A stretch of 64,000 bases of DNA from NCBI GenBank assembly GCA_028226735.1, contig JAOIYV010000002.1, forward strand, positions 9,367-73,366, in the 5' to 3' direction. Positions 44,101 through 54,662 of this stretch are shown piece by piece. Made by a program: the position numbers and the translations under genes. The first letter of the stretch is position 1. Each line of letters begins with the position of its first letter. The DNA is from Candidatus Pelagibacter sp. (GTDB lineage: Bacteria > Pseudomonadota > Alphaproteobacteria > Pelagibacterales > Pelagibacteraceae). The notes beneath the pieces were generated by a model. That model ran no database searches and was not told the origin of the DNA. It worked only from the letters and a program-made list of their open reading frames with translations.

Positions 44101-45334
44101 CTGCATTTGTTTCTTTTTCAACTAATTTTTTAGCCTGTTTAATTGTTGATGCCAGGCCTAATTTATTTAGTCTTGCATACAAAAATGGTTTAAATAGCTC
44201 TAAAGCCATTTTTTTTGGCAATCCGCACTCATGTAATTTTAAATCTGGGCCAACAACAATTACTGATCTTCCTGAATAATCAACTCTTTTACCTAATAGA
44301 TTTTGTCTAAATCTTCCTTGCTTTCCCTTTAACATTTCAGCGAGAGATTTAAGTGGACGTTTTCCAGTTCCAGTAATTACTCTACCTCTTCTGCCGTTAT
44401 CAAACAATGCATCAACAGACTCTTGAAGCATTCTTTTTTCATTTCTCACAATAATATCAGGCGCTTTAAGATCCATTAATCTTTTTAATCTATTATTTCT
44501 ATTTATTACTCTTCTATAAAGATCATTTAAATCTGATGTCGCAAACCTTCCACCATCTAAAGGAACTAATGGTCTAAGTTCAGGTGGTATGACTGGAATA
44601 ATGGTTAAAATCATCCATTCAGGCTTTTGACCAGTTTCAATAAACGACTCTATAAGCTTTAATCTTTTAATAGATCTTTCCTCATTAACTTTAGATTTCG
44701 TTTCATTAATTGTATTTATTAAAATTTTTCTTTCTTGTTCAAGATCTAGAGATTTTAAAATTGAAAGTATAGCTTCAGCACCAATACCAGCTTCAAAAGA
44801 TTCTTCACCGAATTCATCTTGATATTTTGCTAATTCTTCTTCGTTTAATAATTGGTTTTTTTGAAGACCAGTTAACCCTGGTTCAATAATTATAAAGTTT
44901 TCAAAATATAGAACTCTTTCAACTTCTTTAAGTTTCATATCCACTGCAAGTGAAATTCTACTAGGTAGTGATTTTAAAAACCAAATGTGTGCTACAGGTG
45001 TAGCTAAATTAATATGACCCATTCTTTCTCTTCGAACATTAGATTTTGTTACTTCTACTCCACATTTTTCGCAAGTTATTCCTCTGAATTTCATTCTTTT
45101 ATATTTACCACATAGACATTCATAATCTTTGATGGGACCAAATATTCTAGCACAAAATAATCCATCTTTTTCTGGTCTAAATGTTCTGTAGTTTATAGTT
45201 TCAGGTTTTTTAATTTCTCCATATGTCCAAGATTTTATTTTTTCTGGGCTTGCTAAAGTAATCTTAATGTTATTAAAATTTTGAGCTTCAGAAACTTCAC
45301 TATTTTTAAATAAATCTGTTAATTCTTTTTTCAT
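41162..45334 (-). CDS. rpoC: RNA polymerase beta' subunit
   Basis: RpoC, 1390 residues. First zinc site near residues 70-92 ([15 protein letters not shown]), catalytic [10 protein letters not shown] at residues 462-471 with Asp464, Asp466 and Asp468 binding Mg2+, bridge-helix and trigger-loop region containing [10 protein letters not shown], and a second Cys cluster [16 protein letters not shown]. Starts 2 bases after rpoB. No sign of inserted domains beyond the usual proteobacterial layout. Confidence 0.98.
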   Translation of the reverse strand: MKKELTDLFKNSEVSEAQNFNNIKITLASPEKIKSWTYGEIKKPETINYRTFRPEKDGLFCARIFGPIKDYECLCGKYKRMKFRGITCEKCGVEVTKSNVRRERMGHINLATPVAHIWFLKSLPSRISLAVDMKLKEVERVLYFENFIIIEPGLTGLQKNQLLNEEELAKYQDEFGEESFEAGIGAEAILSILKSLDLEQERKILINTINETKSKVNEERSIKRLKLIESFIETGQKPEWMILTIIPVIPPELRPLVPLDGGRFATSDLNDLYRRVINRNNRLKRLMDLKAPDIIVRNEKRMLQESVDALFDNGRRGRVITGTGKRPLKSLAEMLKGKQGRFRQNLLGKRVDYSGRSVIVVGPDLKLHECGLPKKMALELFKPFLYARLNKLGLASTIKQAKKLVEKETNAVWDALELIVREHPVLLNRAPTLHRLGVQAFEPKLIEGDAIELHPLCCAAFNADFDGDQMAVHVPLSLEAQLEARILMLSTNNILSPSNGKPIIVPSQDMILGLYYLSQAPFQVDKPEGYFVDADAIEHSLSTGQIKVHTTIVSRFETIDENGNKKLEKYTTTAGRFLLANLLPKNKDIKFSMIDRLLPKKTVSEIIDHVFRFCGQKTTVIFCDKLKDLGFKHAFKAGISFGKDDLVIPDNKSQLIDDTKKLISDYENQYSEGLITRGEKYNKVVDAWSKCTDKVAGEMMKGISATETTPDGMKINSVFMMADSGARGSAAQMKQLAGMRGLIAKPSGEIIETPITSNFKEGLTALEYFNSTHGARKGLADTALKTASSGYLTRRLCDVAQDLTITKVKCDNPGFIELAEILEGGNVVVSLSERALGRVTATDVKNPITGEVVIKKETMIDEAGCDKIDAAGIKFINAYSVMTCSSKLGVCATCYGRDLSRGKIVHVGEAIGMISAQSIGEPGTQLTMRTFHVGGTASVKQESQIVTKSAGILKIINSNLLEDSKKNLIVMGRNTQLSIEDDNGVQVAVYKVAYGSKLFFQNEDKVKANEKICEWDPYTTPVIAEKSGIAGFVDLIDGVSLQETTDDATGISSKSVIDWRAQSKNTDLKPRITLRDEKGNVIKKADDNEARYYLVPDSILSIKDGQKIFAGDVIARLPKETTKTKDITGGLPRVAELFEARKAKDSAIIAENDGQVLFGKEVRGKQRISIQPENGEPSNYLIPKGKHINFNQGEKIKKGEYLLDGQPLPHDILRILGIKDLTEYFVNQVQEVYRLQGVIINDKHIETILRQMLKKVEVKESGDSSYLPGEMIDRIKFDTTNDKLAAEGKNKAVGERVLMGITKASLQTESFISAASFQETTRVLTDAAIKGKVDPLNGLKENVIVGRLVPAGTGTIKNKWNNQALAEDKKFLADQDKIEPSETLETQANQ

Positions 45335-45336
45335 AT

Positions 45337-48300
45337 CTAATTTAACTCTATGTTTAGTGCTAATGATTTTATTTCTTTTACTAATACATTGAAAGACTCT
45401 GGTATGCCTGATTCGAAATTCTCCTCACCTTTAACAATTGTTTCATAAACTTTAACTCTTCCTGCAACATCATCTGATTTTACAGTCAAAATTTCTTGCA
45501 ATGTATATGAAGCACCATAAGCTTCAAGGGCCCAAACTTCCATTTCACCAAATCGTTGACCACCTAATTGCGCTTTTCCACCAAGTGGTTGTTGGGTAAC
45601 AAGGCTGTATGGTCCTGTGGATCTGGCATGAATTTTATCTTCAACCAAATGATGAAGTTTTAACATATAAATAATTCCAACTGTTACAGGTCTATCGAAC
45701 ATTTCCCCTGTTCTTCCATCCCATAAATAAGTTTGACCAGAAGTTGGTAATTTTGCCAATTTAAGCATTTCAGAAACATCTTTTTCTTTTGCACCGTCAA
45801 AAACTGGAGTTGATATAGGTATTCCATTTTGTACATTTTCACATAAATCTTTAAACTCTGTTTTATTTAATTTATCAATGCCATCATTGAATATTTCGTT
45901 TCCATATACTGATTTCAAAAAAGATGAAATTTTTTCTGTTTTTTCTATTCTCTTACTATTCTCATTAACTAATCTCTTAACTTCCTCACCAAACTCTTTA
46001 CAAGCCCAACCTAAATGGGTCTCTAAAATTTGACCAACATTCATACGGCTTGGTACACCTAAGGGATTCAATACAATATCAACAGGTCTACCATCTTCTC
46101 TGTAGGGCATATCCTCTACTGGAACAATTTTACTCACTACCCCTTTGTTTCCATGTCTACCTGACATCTTATCTCCAGGTCTCAATCTTCTTTTAATTGC
46201 AACAAAAACTTTGACCATTTTCATTACACTTGGTAATAAATCATCGCCACTTCTGATTTTTAAAACTTTATCCTCAAATCTTTCTTGAATATCTTGTTTT
46301 GCTTTACTGTATTGGTCTTTTAATTGTAATAATGTTGCTTCGTCATTAACGTTTCCAGCTATGATTTTAAAAATATCATTTATATGGAGTTTGTTAATAT
46401 TATCTAAATCTAATTTAGTTCCTACTTCTAGATCTTTTATCTTTTTTGTTAATGTTGAGCCAGAAAGTATTTGATTAGCTCTTTGCTTAATACTTCTCTC
46501 TAAAATTTCCTCTTCTACAATTTTATCTTGCTGAACTGTTTCAATTTCGGCTCTTTCAATTGTGATAGATCTTTCGTCTTTTTCTATTCCATGTCTATTA
46601 AAAACTCTTACATCAACTACTGTCCCACTACTTCCTCTAGACATTTTAAGAGATGTATCTGTTACATCTATTGCTTTTTCACCAAAAATTGATCTTAATA
46701 ATTTTTCCTCTGGGCCTGAGGCTGAATCACCTTTTGGAGTTACTTTCCCAACTAAAATATCTCCTGCTTTTACTTCAGCACCAATATAAACAATTCCTGA
46801 TTCATCTAAATTTTTTAGAGACTCCTCATTAACATTTGGTATATCTCTTGTAATCTCTTCTTCACCTAATTTTGTATCTCTAGCCATCACCTCATACTCA
46901 ACAATATGAACTGAAGTAAATACATCATCTGTTACACATCTTTCTGAAATTAATATCGAGTCTTCAAAATTATAACCTTGCCATGGCATAAACGCCACTG
47001 TAACATTTTTTCCAAGGGCTAATTCACCTAATTTTGTTGAAGGGCCATCAGCAATTATGTCGCCAGATCTAACTTTATCACCAACTCTTACTAGCGGTTT
47101 TTGATTTATACATGTATTTTGATTTGATCTCTTAAATTTTTGAAGATTATAAATATCAACTGCAGATTTTGTAAAATCAGTTTCTTCAGTTGCTTTAATG
47201 ACGATTCTTTTTCCATCAATTTTATCAACTACTCCTTCACGCTTGGCTACAATTGTAACACCAGAATCTAAAGCTACATCACTTTCAATACCAGTTCCTA
47301 CCAATGGTGATTCTGGTTTTAATAAAGGTACTGCTTGTCTCATCATGTTTGAGCCCATCAATGCTCTGTTTGCGTCATCATTTTCTAAAAAAGGAATTAA
47401 AGAAGCTGCTACAGAGACTAACTGTTTAGGAGATACATCTATGTATTCTATATTTTCAGGTTTTGATAAAATAAAATTTAAGTTTTCTCTACAAGAAACA
47501 AGTTCTTCTGTAATTTTTCCATTTTTATCAAGCTTGGTATTAGCTTGAGCTATTGTATATTTGGTTTCTTCCATTGCTGATAAATATTCAACTTTATTCT
47601 CAACAACTCCATTTTTAACTTTTTTATATGGGCTTTCAATAAATCCGTATTTATTAATTTTAGCATAAGTAGACAAACTATTAATTAGACCAATATTTGG
47701 TCCCTCTGGAGTTTCGATTGGACATATTCTTCCATAGTGTGTTGGGTGAACATCTCGCACTTCAAATCCAGCTCTTTCTCTTGTCAATCCACCTGGGCCT
47801 AAAGCAGATACCCTTCTTTTGTGAGTTATTTCAGACAATGGATTAGTTTGATCCATAAATTGAGAAAGTTGAGAGCTAGCAAAAAAATCTTTAAGAGAAA
47901 CTGTTAATGGTTTTGCATTAATTAAATCTTGAGGCATTGCTGACTCAATGTCTAAAGTTGTCATTTTTTCTTTAATAGCTCTTTCCATTCTATAAACACC
48001 TATTCGAGCTTGATTTTCAACTAATTCTCCAACAGATCTAACTCTTCGGTTTCCTAGATGGTCAATGTCATCAACTTCATCTTTACCATCACGCAAATCG
48101 AGCATTTTATGAACAATTGCTATTACATCATCATTTCTTAGAATTGTTATTTTGTCTGAACATTCGAGGTTTAACCTGGAGTTCATCTTTACTCTTCCTA
48201 CGTCTGAAAGATCGTATCTATCTGAGCTAAAAAATAAATTATTAAAAATTTGTGTAGCAATTTCTACTGTGGGTGGTTCTCCAGGTCTTAAAACTTTATA

Positions 48301-49428
48301 AATTTCATTAATGGCATCATTCTTATTATTATTTTTATCATTTAAAATTGTAGTTAATAAATAAGGACCTTTATTAATTGAATTGGTAATAGATATCTCA
48401 ATTGAAGAAATATTTGCTTTTAATATTTCTTGCAAAATTGCATTATTGATTTCTGTTCCAATTCCTAACAAGCCTCCTTCTTCTTCATCACTGACCTTAA
48501 CTTCTTGGTGCAAAAATTTTCCATAAAGTGATTCTTGACTAACTAAAATATCTTTTAAACCATCACTTGCTAATTTTTTTGCTGTTAAATAATTAATTTT
48601 GTCCCCAAGTTTTATTACCACATTTCCCGTTTTTGCGTCTATAACCTCTTCCGAAAAATTTTTTGCTTTATAATTTTCAGGATTAAATTTGGTTTTCCAT
48701 TTTTCAGTTTTAGAGTCAAAAGTATATTGCTCCTTATCATAAAATTCATCAGCAATTTCAGTTTTTGTATAACCAAGTGCCATTAATAATGTTGATACAA
48801 ATATTTTTTTCTTGCGATCTATCTTGAAATATAAAAAATCTTTAACATCGTATTCTAAATCAAGCCATGAGCCTCTATTAGGAATTACTCTACAGTTAAA
48901 AAGTAATTTACCACTAGCATGAGATTTACCTTTGTCGTGATCAAAAAAAACACCAGGACTTCTGTGCATTTGATTAACTACAACTCTTTGAACACCATTG
49001 GTAATAAAAGTTCCACTATCTGTCATCATAGGAACTTCACCCATATATACCTCTTGTTCCTTTGCAGATAAAATATCTTTAGTATTATTTTCTTGATCTA
49101 TCTCATAAACAACTAATCTTAATGTACATTTTAAAGCAGAAGAATATGTTAGACCCCTTTGAATACATTCTTCAGTGTCAAATTTAGGTTTTTCTAATCT
49201 ATAATTAACATACTCTAATGTTGCTTTATCATTAAGATCTTCAATTGGAAAAATACTTTTAAAAACTCTATCGAAGCCTTTAGTTAGATCTCCAGCATCT
49301 TTATCAAAGTCGGTTAATTCTTTGTATGAATTTTTTTGTACTTCAATTAAGTTTGGGATAGATAAAGTCTCAGCTAGTTTACCAAAACTTTTTCTAACAT
49401 TTTTCTTAGCAGTAAAAGATAATTGCAT
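45337..49428 (-). CDS. rpoB: RNA polymerase beta subunit
   Basis: RpoB, 1363 residues. The rifampicin region reads [14 protein letters not shown], then [14 protein letters not shown], the sensitive wild-type form. The [13 protein letters not shown] block lies near the C-terminus. Start [20 protein letters not shown] is close to that of other alphaproteobacteria. A 56-base spacer with a strong hairpin separates it from rplL upstream. Confidence 0.98.
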   Translation of the reverse strand: MQLSFTAKKNVRKSFGKLAETLSIPNLIEVQKNSYKELTDFDKDAGDLTKGFDRVFKSIFPIEDLNDKATLEYVNYRLEKPKFDTEECIQRGLTYSSALKCTLRLVVYEIDQENNTKDILSAKEQEVYMGEVPMMTDSGTFITNGVQRVVVNQMHRSPGVFFDHDKGKSHASGKLLFNCRVIPNRGSWLDLEYDVKDFLYFKIDRKKKIFVSTLLMALGYTKTEIADEFYDKEQYTFDSKTEKWKTKFNPENYKAKNFSEEVIDAKTGNVVIKLGDKINYLTAKKLASDGLKDILVSQESLYGKFLHQEVKVSDEEEGGLLGIGTEINNAILQEILKANISSIEISITNSINKGPYLLTTILNDKNNNKNDAINEIYKVLRPGEPPTVEIATQIFNNLFFSSDRYDLSDVGRVKMNSRLNLECSDKITILRNDDVIAIVHKMLDLRDGKDEVDDIDHLGNRRVRSVGELVENQARIGVYRMERAIKEKMTTLDIESAMPQDLINAKPLTVSLKDFFASSQLSQFMDQTNPLSEITHKRRVSALGPGGLTRERAGFEVRDVHPTHYGRICPIETPEGPNIGLINSLSTYAKINKYGFIESPYKKVKNGVVENKVEYLSAMEETKYTIAQANTKLDKNGKITEELVSCRENLNFILSKPENIEYIDVSPKQLVSVAASLIPFLENDDANRALMGSNMMRQAVPLLKPESPLVGTGIESDVALDSGVTIVAKREGVVDKIDGKRIVIKATEETDFTKSAVDIYNLQKFKRSNQNTCINQKPLVRVGDKVRSGDIIADGPSTKLGELALGKNVTVAFMPWQGYNFEDSILISERCVTDDVFTSVHIVEYEVMARDTKLGEEEITRDIPNVNEESLKNLDESGIVYIGAEVKAGDILVGKVTPKGDSASGPEEKLLRSIFGEKAIDVTDTSLKMSRGSSGTVVDVRVFNRHGIEKDERSITIERAEIETVQQDKIVEEEILERSIKQRANQILSGSTLTKKIKDLEVGTKLDLDNINKLHINDIFKIIAGNVNDEATLLQLKDQYSKAKQDIQERFEDKVLKIRSGDDLLPSVMKMVKVFVAIKRRLRPGDKMSGRHGNKGVVSKIVPVEDMPYREDGRPVDIVLNPLGVPSRMNVGQILETHLGWACKEFGEEVKRLVNENSKRIEKTEKISSFLKSVYGNEIFNDGIDKLNKTEFKDLCENVQNGIPISTPVFDGAKEKDVSEMLKLAKLPTSGQTYLWDGRTGEMFDRPVTVGIIYMLKLHHLVEDKIHARSTGPYSLVTQQPLGGKAQLGGQRFGEMEVWALEAYGASYTLQEILTVKSDDVAGRVKVYETIVKGEENFESGIPESFNVLVKEIKSLALNIELN

Positions 49429-49438
49429 CTATATCAAG

Positions 49439-49464
49439 TTACTGATTAATAAATTAATCAGTAA
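49439..49464 (-). promoter_or_regulatory. Hairpin in rplL-rpoB spacer
   Basis: A perfect inverted repeat: TTACTGATTAAT and ATTAATCAGTAA separated by AA (12-base arms, in practice 11 pairs with a 4-base loop). It lies in the transcript between the rplL stop and the rpoB ATG, 10 bases before rpoB. In E. coli the same spacer carries an attenuator and an RNase III site that set the ratio of ribosomal protein to polymerase subunit; a similar role here is inference. There is no U-tract directly after the stem that would make a strong intrinsic terminator. Confidence 0.55.
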
Positions 49465-49484
49465 TTAAATTCTTTCTAATTAAT

Positions 49485-49853
49485 TTATTTAAGTTCTACT
49501 TTTGCGCCAGCTGCTTCCAGCTTAGCTTTAATTTCTTCAGCGTCTTTCTTATTTACACCTGATTTAACTTCTTTAGGTGCACCTTCAACAAGATCTTTTG
49601 CTTCTTTAAGACCTAAAGATGTAGCCGCTCTAACTTCTTTAATAACATTAATTTTTTTATCACCTGCTGACATTAACATTATAGTGAAATCATCTTTAGC
49701 TTCCTCAGCTGCTGCTCCACCTGCTGCTGCTGCTGGTGCTGCTGCAGCCATAGCTGTAACACCCCATTTTTCTTCAAGTTGTTTTGAAAGTTCGGCTGCT
49801 TCAACTACAGACAAACTTGATAAATCTTCAATAATTTTATTTAGATCAGGCAT
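49485..49853 (-). CDS. rplL: 50S ribosomal protein L7/L12
   Basis: L7/L12, 122 residues, stalk protein that recruits GTPase factors. N-terminal dimerisation helices (residues 1-33), Ala-rich hinge near residues 34-53 and C-terminal domain with [20 protein letters not shown] near 79-98. Present in several copies per ribosome, so higher expression than rpoB is expected, in line with the hairpin downstream. Confidence 0.98.
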   Translation of the reverse strand: MPDLNKIIEDLSSLSVVEAAELSKQLEEKWGVTAMAAAAPAAAAGGAAAEEAKDDFTIMLMSAGDKKINVIKEVRAATSLGLKEAKDLVEGAPKEVKSGVNKKDAEEIKAKLEAAGAKVELK

Positions 49854-49874
49854 ATTTTTTACACTTCTTTAAGG

Positions 49875-50384
49875 TTATTTTTCAGAATTTTCTGGGGACA
49901 AATTACTCATTTTTTCAGAACGTGCAAGTAAAATACTTACGAATTTTGAAGCAGGGGTTGCAAGAATTCCTACTATTTTAGCTCTAGCTTCATCAAGTGT
50001 TGGTAAATTAGCTACATTTTGTACTCCAGCTTGGTCTAAAACGTCATTTCCCATAATTCCACCTAAAAGCTTTAGATTTTCATTTTCTTTAGCGAATTTA
50101 GATAAAATTCTTGCTGAAATAATAGCATCATCAGAAAAAGCTACAGCTGTGGCACCTGTAAATAGATTGGATATGTCTTTACACTTCGTTTTTTCAATAG
50201 CTAATTTTGTTATTCTATTTTTTGTTATTTTGAATTTAATTCCATGTTCTCTCATTTGAGCTCTTAATTCATCAAGTTGGGTCATTGTTAAACCTTGATA
50301 ATGTGTAACTAATACAGATTCGTTATTTTGGAACTGTTTTTCCATTTCACTAATGTAAGTTTTTTTTTGTTCTTTATTCATCAT
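49875..50384 (-). CDS. rplJ: 50S ribosomal protein L10
   Basis: L10, 169 residues (or 168 if the second ATG is used), base of the L7/L12 stalk. LVTHYQGLTMTQLDELRAQM near residues 25-44 and FKITKNRITKLAIEKT near 51-66 are diagnostic. C-terminal helix binds L7/L12 dimers. Follows rplA by 4 bases. L10 is an autogenous repressor in E. coli; not visible here. Confidence 0.97.
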   Translation of the reverse strand: MMNKEQKKTYISEMEKQFQNNESVLVTHYQGLTMTQLDELRAQMREHGIKFKITKNRITKLAIEKTKCKDISNLFTGATAVAFSDDAIISARILSKFAKENENLKLLGGIMGNDVLDQAGVQNVANLPTLDEARAKIVGILATPASKFVSILLARSEKMSNLSPENSEK

Positions 50385-50388
50385 AACT

Positions 50389-51078
50389 TTATATAACTTT
50401 TCCTAATTTAACTTTGTATGCAACACCCATACTTGATGTTACAAAGGTACTCTTAATTAAATCACCCTTTAGTGTATTATTCGCTTTTTCTTTTTCTAAA
50501 GTATCTAATATAGCATGATAATTTTTTAATAATTGATCGTCATGAAAAGATTTTTTTCCAATACTAACCCCAATATTTCCATCTTTATCATTTCTAATTT
50601 CTGCTTGTCCAGATTTTGCATTAGTTACAGCTTGTTTCACATCTTCTGATACCGAACCAAGTTTTGGATTTGGCATTAAACCTTTTGGTCCTAAAACTTT
50701 TCCTAATTTTGAAAGTTTAATCATCATTCCTGGAGTGCAAATTAGCTTTTCAAAGTTCAATTCTCCTGATTTAATTTTTTCAATAAATTCATCACTACCA
50801 ACAATATCAGCACCTGCATCTTTAGCTTCTTGAGCTTTTGAATCTTCACAAACTACTGCAACTTTAACTTTTTTTCCTGTACCACCAGGTAAATTAACTA
50901 CTGTTCTTATGTTAACTTCACCTTTCTTTTGTTTATTATTTATTTGAAAACTTAAATCCACTGACTCATCAAATTTAGTAGTACAATTTTTTTTAATCGA
51001 AGGTATTAATTTTTCTATAGCTTCAGAAGTTAAATCTCTAGTTTTTTTTGGTAATTCTTTAAATCTTTTTGAAGGCAT
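50389..51078 (-). CDS. rplA: 50S ribosomal protein L1
   Basis: L1, 229 residues, L1-stalk protein. NIRTVVNLPGGTGKKVKVAV near residues 56-75, CTPGMMIKLSKLGKVLGPKGLMP (residues about 112-134, quoted in part: GKVLGPKGLMPNPK) and the Lys/Gly-rich IRNDKDGNIGVSIGK block are typical. Overlaps rplK by one base. Confidence 0.97.
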   Translation of the reverse strand: MPSKRFKELPKKTRDLTSEAIEKLIPSIKKNCTTKFDESVDLSFQINNKQKKGEVNIRTVVNLPGGTGKKVKVAVVCEDSKAQEAKDAGADIVGSDEFIEKIKSGELNFEKLICTPGMMIKLSKLGKVLGPKGLMPNPKLGSVSEDVKQAVTNAKSGQAEIRNDKDGNIGVSIGKKSFHDDQLLKNYHAILDTLEKEKANNTLKGDLIKSTFVTSSMGVAYKVKLGKVI

Positions 51079-51503
51079 TATTCTTTAACCTCTATTCCCA
51101 TTGATCTTGCAGATCCTGCTATAATTTTAACAGCTTGCTCTAAATCATGGGCATTCAAATCTTTCATTTTTTGAGTAGCTATTTCTTCTGCTTGTTTTTT
51201 TGTAATTGATCCTGCAACACTTCTTCCTGGTTCTTTAGAACCACCTTTTAATTTTGCTGCTTCTTTAATAAAGTGCGATGCTGGTGGTGATTTAATTTCA
51301 AAATCAAATTTTTTATCCTTATAAACAGTAATAATAACTGGAATTGGCTTACCAGCAAAAGCTTTAGTTTTTTCATTAAAGGCTTTACAGAATTCCATTA
51401 TATTAATTCCACGTTGACCTAAAGCTGGGCCTACTGGAGGTGCGGGATTAGCTTGACCACCATTGATTTGTAATTTTATATACCCACTAATTTCTTTTGC
51501 CAT
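51078..51503 (-). CDS. rplK: 50S ribosomal protein L11
   Basis: L11, 141 residues, factor-binding centre. Start [20 protein letters not shown] near residues 8-27, then [16 protein letters not shown] and the C-terminal [10 protein letters not shown]. PrmA and thiostrepton sites are in this protein in other bacteria. Overlaps nusG by one base. Confidence 0.98.
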   Translation of the reverse strand: MAKEISGYIKLQINGGQANPAPPVGPALGQRGINIMEFCKAFNEKTKAFAGKPIPVIITVYKDKKFDFEIKSPPASHFIKEAAKLKGGSKEPGRSVAGSITKKQAEEIATQKMKDLNAHDLEQAVKIIAGSARSMGIEVKE

Positions 51504-52033
51504 TAACTTGCTTTCTCTACTTGGTTATATTCTAAATCTACTGGAGTTGGTCTTCCAAAAATTGACACCGAAACTTTTAATCTAGATTTTTCTTCATCAA
51601 TATCTTCTACCATTCCACTAAATGATGCAAAAGGTCCGTCAACAACCTGAACTTTTTCACCAACGCTGTATTCTATACCAGATTTTGGCTGTGCTACACC
51701 ATCTTTTATTTGACCTAATATTTTCTCAATTTCTTTGTCTGATACTGGTACTGGAATGCCTTTTGAACCTAAAAAGCCACTAACTCTCTTCAAATTTTTA
51801 ATTAAATGATAAAGATCATTATCCATCTCGCTCTTTATTAATACATAACCTGGGAAGTATTTCTTTTTTCTTTGAATTCTTTTTCCTCTTTTAACTTCTG
51901 TTACATCATGCGTTGGAACTACTATTTCTTCAATTTTATCAGAAATTTTAGCTTTTTCTGCTTCTTCTCTAATTAATCCAGCTACTTTATTTTCAAAGTT
52001 TGAGTGAGATTGAACTATATACCAATTTTTCAT
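51503..52033 (-). CDS. nusG: Transcription termination/antitermination protein NusG
   Basis: NusG, 176 residues. N-terminal NGN domain with [15 protein letters not shown] near residues 3-17 and [20 protein letters not shown] near 57-76, then the KOW domain with [20 protein letters not shown] near 125-144. Couples RNA polymerase to Rho or the ribosome. Overlaps secE and rplK by one base each. Confidence 0.98.
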   Translation of the reverse strand: MKNWYIVQSHSNFENKVAGLIREEAEKAKISDKIEEIVVPTHDVTEVKRGKRIQRKKKYFPGYVLIKSEMDNDLYHLIKNLKRVSGFLGSKGIPVPVSDKEIEKILGQIKDGVAQPKSGIEYSVGEKVQVVDGPFASFSGMVEDIDEEKSRLKVSVSIFGRPTPVDLEYNQVEKAS

Positions 52034-52224
52034 TAAATACTTACCTGTAATAGGGCTTCCAAAAGAAACTTGAGAATTTGATCAAGAAGTAAAAAGAAAA
52101 GAGACATTACTACTGCCATGGCAAAAACCATCAATGCACCCTGCACTGTCTCTTTACCTGTTGGCCAAGAAACTTTGAATGCTTCTTGTTTAACTTCTTG
52201 AATGAACTTTATCGGGTTTCTCAT
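52033..52224 (-). CDS. secE: Protein translocase subunit SecE
   Basis: Short 63-residue SecE with a single membrane helix, as usual outside enterobacteria. The amphipathic region FIQEVKQEAFKVSWPTGKET at residues 7-26 holds the conserved KVSWPT motif, and the helix covers about residues 33-53. Clamps SecY in the membrane. Starts 19 bases after tRNA-Trp. Confidence 0.96.
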   Translation of the reverse strand: MRNPIKFIQEVKQEAFKVSWPTGKETVQGALMVFAMAVVMSLFFLLLDQILKFLLEALLQVSI

Positions 52225-52243
52225 AATACAATATTTAGCTTAT

Positions 52244-52319
52244 TGGCAGGAGCGGAGGGACTCGAACCCTCAGCCTCCGGTTTTGGAGACCGGCGCTCTA
52301 CCAATTGAGCTACACTCCT
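52244..52319 (-). tRNA. tRNA-Trp (CCA)
   Basis: A 76-base cloverleaf on the minus strand with anticodon CCA in the loop between CCGGT and ACCGG arms, acceptor AGGAGTG pairing with CGCTCCT (one G-T pair), GGTTCGAGTCC T-loop, discriminator G and an encoded CCA end at 52246-52244. It sits in the classical tuf-tRNA-Trp-secE order, 7 bases after tuf. Confidence 0.97.
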
Positions 52320-52326
52320 ATAGAGT

Positions 52327-53517
52327 TTACTCTATAATTTTTGTTACTACTCCTGCTCCAACTGTTCTACCACCTTCACGGATAGCAAAATTTAATTTTT
52401 CATCCATTGCAATGGGAGTAATTAAAGTAACAGTAAATTTAGCATCATCACCAGGCATAACCATTTCAGTTCCAGCTGGCAATGTTACTTCGCCTGTAAC
52501 ATCTGTAGTCCTAAAATAAAACTGAGGTCTGTACTTAGTAAAGAATGGTGTATGTCTACCACCCTCATCTTTTTTAAGTACATAAGCCTGAGCTTCAAAT
52601 TTAGTATGCGGTTTAATAGAGCCTGTTTTACAAAGAACTTGACCTCTTTCAATATCAGTTCTTTCTACACCTCTTAGCAAGATACCCACATTGTCACCAG
52701 CCTCACCTGAGTCTAAAAGTTTTCGAAACATTTCAACACCCGTACAAACTGATTTTTTAGTATCTCTAATACCAACTATTTCCACTTCTTCTCCAGTTTT
52801 AATAACACCTGATTCTACTCTACCAGTTGCAACAGTTCCTCTTCCAGATATAGAAAATACATCTTCTACCGGCATCAAGAAAGGTTTGTCAACATCTCTG
52901 GCTGGTTGTGGAATAAATTCATCAACTGCTTTCATTAATTCCAATATAGAATTTTTTCCGATTTCATCGTCTCTTTTTTCTACAGCTGCTAATGCTGAAC
53001 CTTTAATGATTGGAGTTTTGTCTCCTGGATATTTGTAAGAAGTTAGAAGTTCTCTGATTTCTTCTTCAACAAGTTCAATCATCTCTTTATCATCAACTTG
53101 GTCAACTTTATTTAAGTAAACAACAATTGCTGGAATTCCAACTTGTCTACCTAAAAGAATATGTTCTCTTGTTTGAGGCATAGGACCATCAGCAGCATTA
53201 ACTACTAAAATTGCTCCATCCATTTGTGCTGCACCTGTAATCATATTTTTTACATAGTCAGCGTGTCCAGGACAATCAACATGAGCGTAATGTCTTTTTT
53301 CTGTTTCATACTCAACGTGAGCAGTTGAAATTGTAATTCCTCTTTCTTTTTCTTCAGGAGCTTTATCAATTTGATCATAAGCAACAGCTTTCGCACCACC
53401 TGCTTCTGCTAGAGTAATTGTTATAGCTGCAGTTAAAGTTGTTTTACCATGATCGACATGACCGATTGTACCAATATTACAGTGCGGTTTATTTCTTACG
53501 AATTTTTCTTTTGACAT
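52327..53517 (-). CDS. tuf: Elongation factor Tu
   Basis: EF-Tu, 396 residues. G1 [14 protein letters not shown] at residues 19-32, [12 protein letters not shown] near 59-70, [13 protein letters not shown] near 81-93 and NKVDQVDD near 136-143; domains II and III follow. The only tuf copy in the window; the slot between fusA and rpsJ, occupied in many relatives, is empty, which suggests a single tuf in the genome. Placed between tRNA-Gly and tRNA-Trp. Confidence 0.98.
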   Translation of the reverse strand: MSKEKFVRNKPHCNIGTIGHVDHGKTTLTAAITITLAEAGGAKAVAYDQIDKAPEEKERGITISTAHVEYETEKRHYAHVDCPGHADYVKNMITGAAQMDGAILVVNAADGPMPQTREHILLGRQVGIPAIVVYLNKVDQVDDKEMIELVEEEIRELLTSYKYPGDKTPIIKGSALAAVEKRDDEIGKNSILELMKAVDEFIPQPARDVDKPFLMPVEDVFSISGRGTVATGRVESGVIKTGEEVEIVGIRDTKKSVCTGVEMFRKLLDSGEAGDNVGILLRGVERTDIERGQVLCKTGSIKPHTKFEAQAYVLKKDEGGRHTPFFTKYRPQFYFRTTDVTGEVTLPAGTEMVMPGDDAKFTVTLITPIAMDEKLNFAIREGGRTVGAGVVTKIIE

Positions 53518-53565
53518 TTCTTTTTTACCTCAGTTTTTGTTTTATTATTAATTTCTTTTTTTTCT

Positions 53566-53639
53566 TGGAGCGGGTAAAGAGAATCGAACTCTTACATCCA
53601 GCTTGGAAGGCTAGCGTTCTACCATTGAACTACACCCGC
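53566..53639 (-). tRNA. tRNA-Gly (TCC)
   Basis: A 74-base cloverleaf on the minus strand. Acceptor GCGGGTG pairs with TACCCGC (one G-T), D-arm GTTCAATGGTAGAAC, anticodon TCC in loop CTTCCAA, GTTCGATTC T-loop, discriminator T and encoded CCA at 53568-53566. Reads GGA/GGN codons. 48 bases upstream of tuf on the same strand. Confidence 0.97.
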
Positions 53640-53684
53640 ACAACAACAAGAATTTCACTCCATTGTCATTAAAAATTTATTGAA

Positions 53685-53770
53685 TGGTGGAGGGGGAAAG
53701 ATTCGAACTTTCGAAGACCGAAGTCAACGGGTTTACAGCCCGCCCCATTTGACCGCTCTGGAACCCCTCC
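53685..53770 (-). tRNA. tRNA-Tyr (GTA)
   Basis: An 86-base class II tRNA on the minus strand, with the long variable arm expected for tRNA-Tyr. Acceptor GGAGGGG pairs with CCCCTCC, anticodon GTA lies in loop CTGTAAA, T-loop GTTCGAATC, discriminator A and encoded CCA at 53687-53685. First gene of the tRNA-tuf transcript. Confidence 0.97.
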
Positions 53771-53817
53771 TTATGGGGAAGTGTCCCCTGTTCAATAAAG
53801 CTTCAAACAACTAGCGT

Positions 53818-53845
53818 TTTATATATTTTATTTATGCAATTGCAA
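53818..53845 (-). promoter_or_regulatory. Possible promoter of tRNA-Tyr/tRNA-Gly/tuf transcript
   Basis: On the minus strand, TTGCAA (53845-53840) and TATAAA (53823-53818) are 16 bases apart, about 47 bases before the tRNA-Tyr 5' end. The leader contains a small GC hairpin (GGGGA/TCCCC, 53775-53788). The match is moderate and all of this region is AT-rich, so chance matches are possible. Confidence 0.35.
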
Positions 53846-53874
53846 CACGAGATTTAATGGGAAAATATTGAAAA

Positions 53875-53895
53875 ATACGTATAAAACATACGTAT
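53875..53895. repeat. Tandem palindromic ATACGTAT pair upstream of rlmB
   Basis: Two copies of the self-complementary octamer ATACGTAT at 53875-53882 and 53888-53895, 13 bases apart, ending 4 bases before the rlmB ATG. Such spacing on nearly one helical turn and a position over the translation start could be an operator or an RNA hairpin (the two octamers can also pair with each other). Seen directly; function unknown. Confidence 0.6.
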
Positions 53896-53899
53896 ATTT

Positions 53900-54649
53900 A
53901 TGAATAAATCATCTTTTTTGATTGTTGGACAACATGCTGTAATAGAAGCTCTTAGAAACCCAAAAAGAAAGGTTTTAAAAGTATTTTTAACAGAGGAAAG
54001 TAAAAAAAATATTCATAGAAAAAACCCAAAAAAAAATATTCTTGAAGATGTAAAGGTTTATTTTAAATCAAAAAAAGAACTAGATAAATACACTACTAAA
54101 GAACAATTAATGCATGGTGGATATGTTGCTGAAATTGAACATTTAGATCAGCCAGACTTAAAAGAATTTATAAAAGAAAAAAAGGACTTAACATTTGTCT
54201 GTATCGATGAGGTTACTGACCCAAGAAATATTGGTTCACTTATAAGAAGTGCTGCTTCGTTTAAAATTGATGGTTTAATAGTAAAAGAAAGACATTTCCC
54301 AAGTGATAGCAAGCTAATGTATAAATCAGCAAGTGGTTGTATGGAACATTTAAACATTTTTGAAGTTTCTAATATTAATTCAACTCTTAAAAACTTAAGA
54401 GAAAAAAATTTTTGGGTTTATGGTTTTGATACAAATGGAGAGAAAAATTTTACTGAAATAAAATGGGTGGGGAAAAATGTTCTTTTATTTGGTTCAGAGG
54501 GTTTTGGAATGAGAGAACATACTGGAAAATATACAGATTTTTTGGTTAGAATTGATATAAACGAAGATATTGAAAGCTTAAATATATCAAATAGTGCAGC
54601 AATAGTTTTTCATCACCTAAGTTATCTAAAAAAAATGTTGATTAGTTAA
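53900..54649 (+). CDS. rlmB: 23S rRNA (guanosine-2'-O-)-methyltransferase RlmB-type (SpoU family)
   Basis: A 249-residue SpoU/TrmH-family methyltransferase. N-terminal substrate-binding domain (residues 1-75, GQHAVIEALRNPKRKV) and knotted SAM domain with DEVTDPRNIGSLIRSAASF near residues 103-121 (motif 1), LFGSEGFGMR near 195-204 (motif 2) and LNISNSAAIVFHHL near 226-239 (motif 3). Layout fits RlmB, which methylates G2251; other TrmH-type tRNA/rRNA targets cannot be excluded. Divergent from the tRNA-tuf transcript. Confidence 0.88.
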   Translation: MNKSSFLIVGQHAVIEALRNPKRKVLKVFLTEESKKNIHRKNPKKNILEDVKVYFKSKKELDKYTTKEQLMHGGYVAEIEHLDQPDLKEFIKEKKDLTFVCIDEVTDPRNIGSLIRSAASFKIDGLIVKERHFPSDSKLMYKSASGCMEHLNIFEVSNINSTLKNLREKNFWVYGFDTNGEKNFTEIKWVGKNVLLFGSEGFGMREHTGKYTDFLVRIDINEDIESLNISNSAAIVFHHLSYLKKMLIS

Positions 54650-54662
54650 AAATTTATTTAAT

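Noticed and set aside
52202..52519. Plus-strand frame across tRNA-Trp into tuf
   Set aside because: Runs through the reverse of a tRNA (PPVLETGALPIELH type string is the typical tRNA shadow peptide) and a certain tuf gene.
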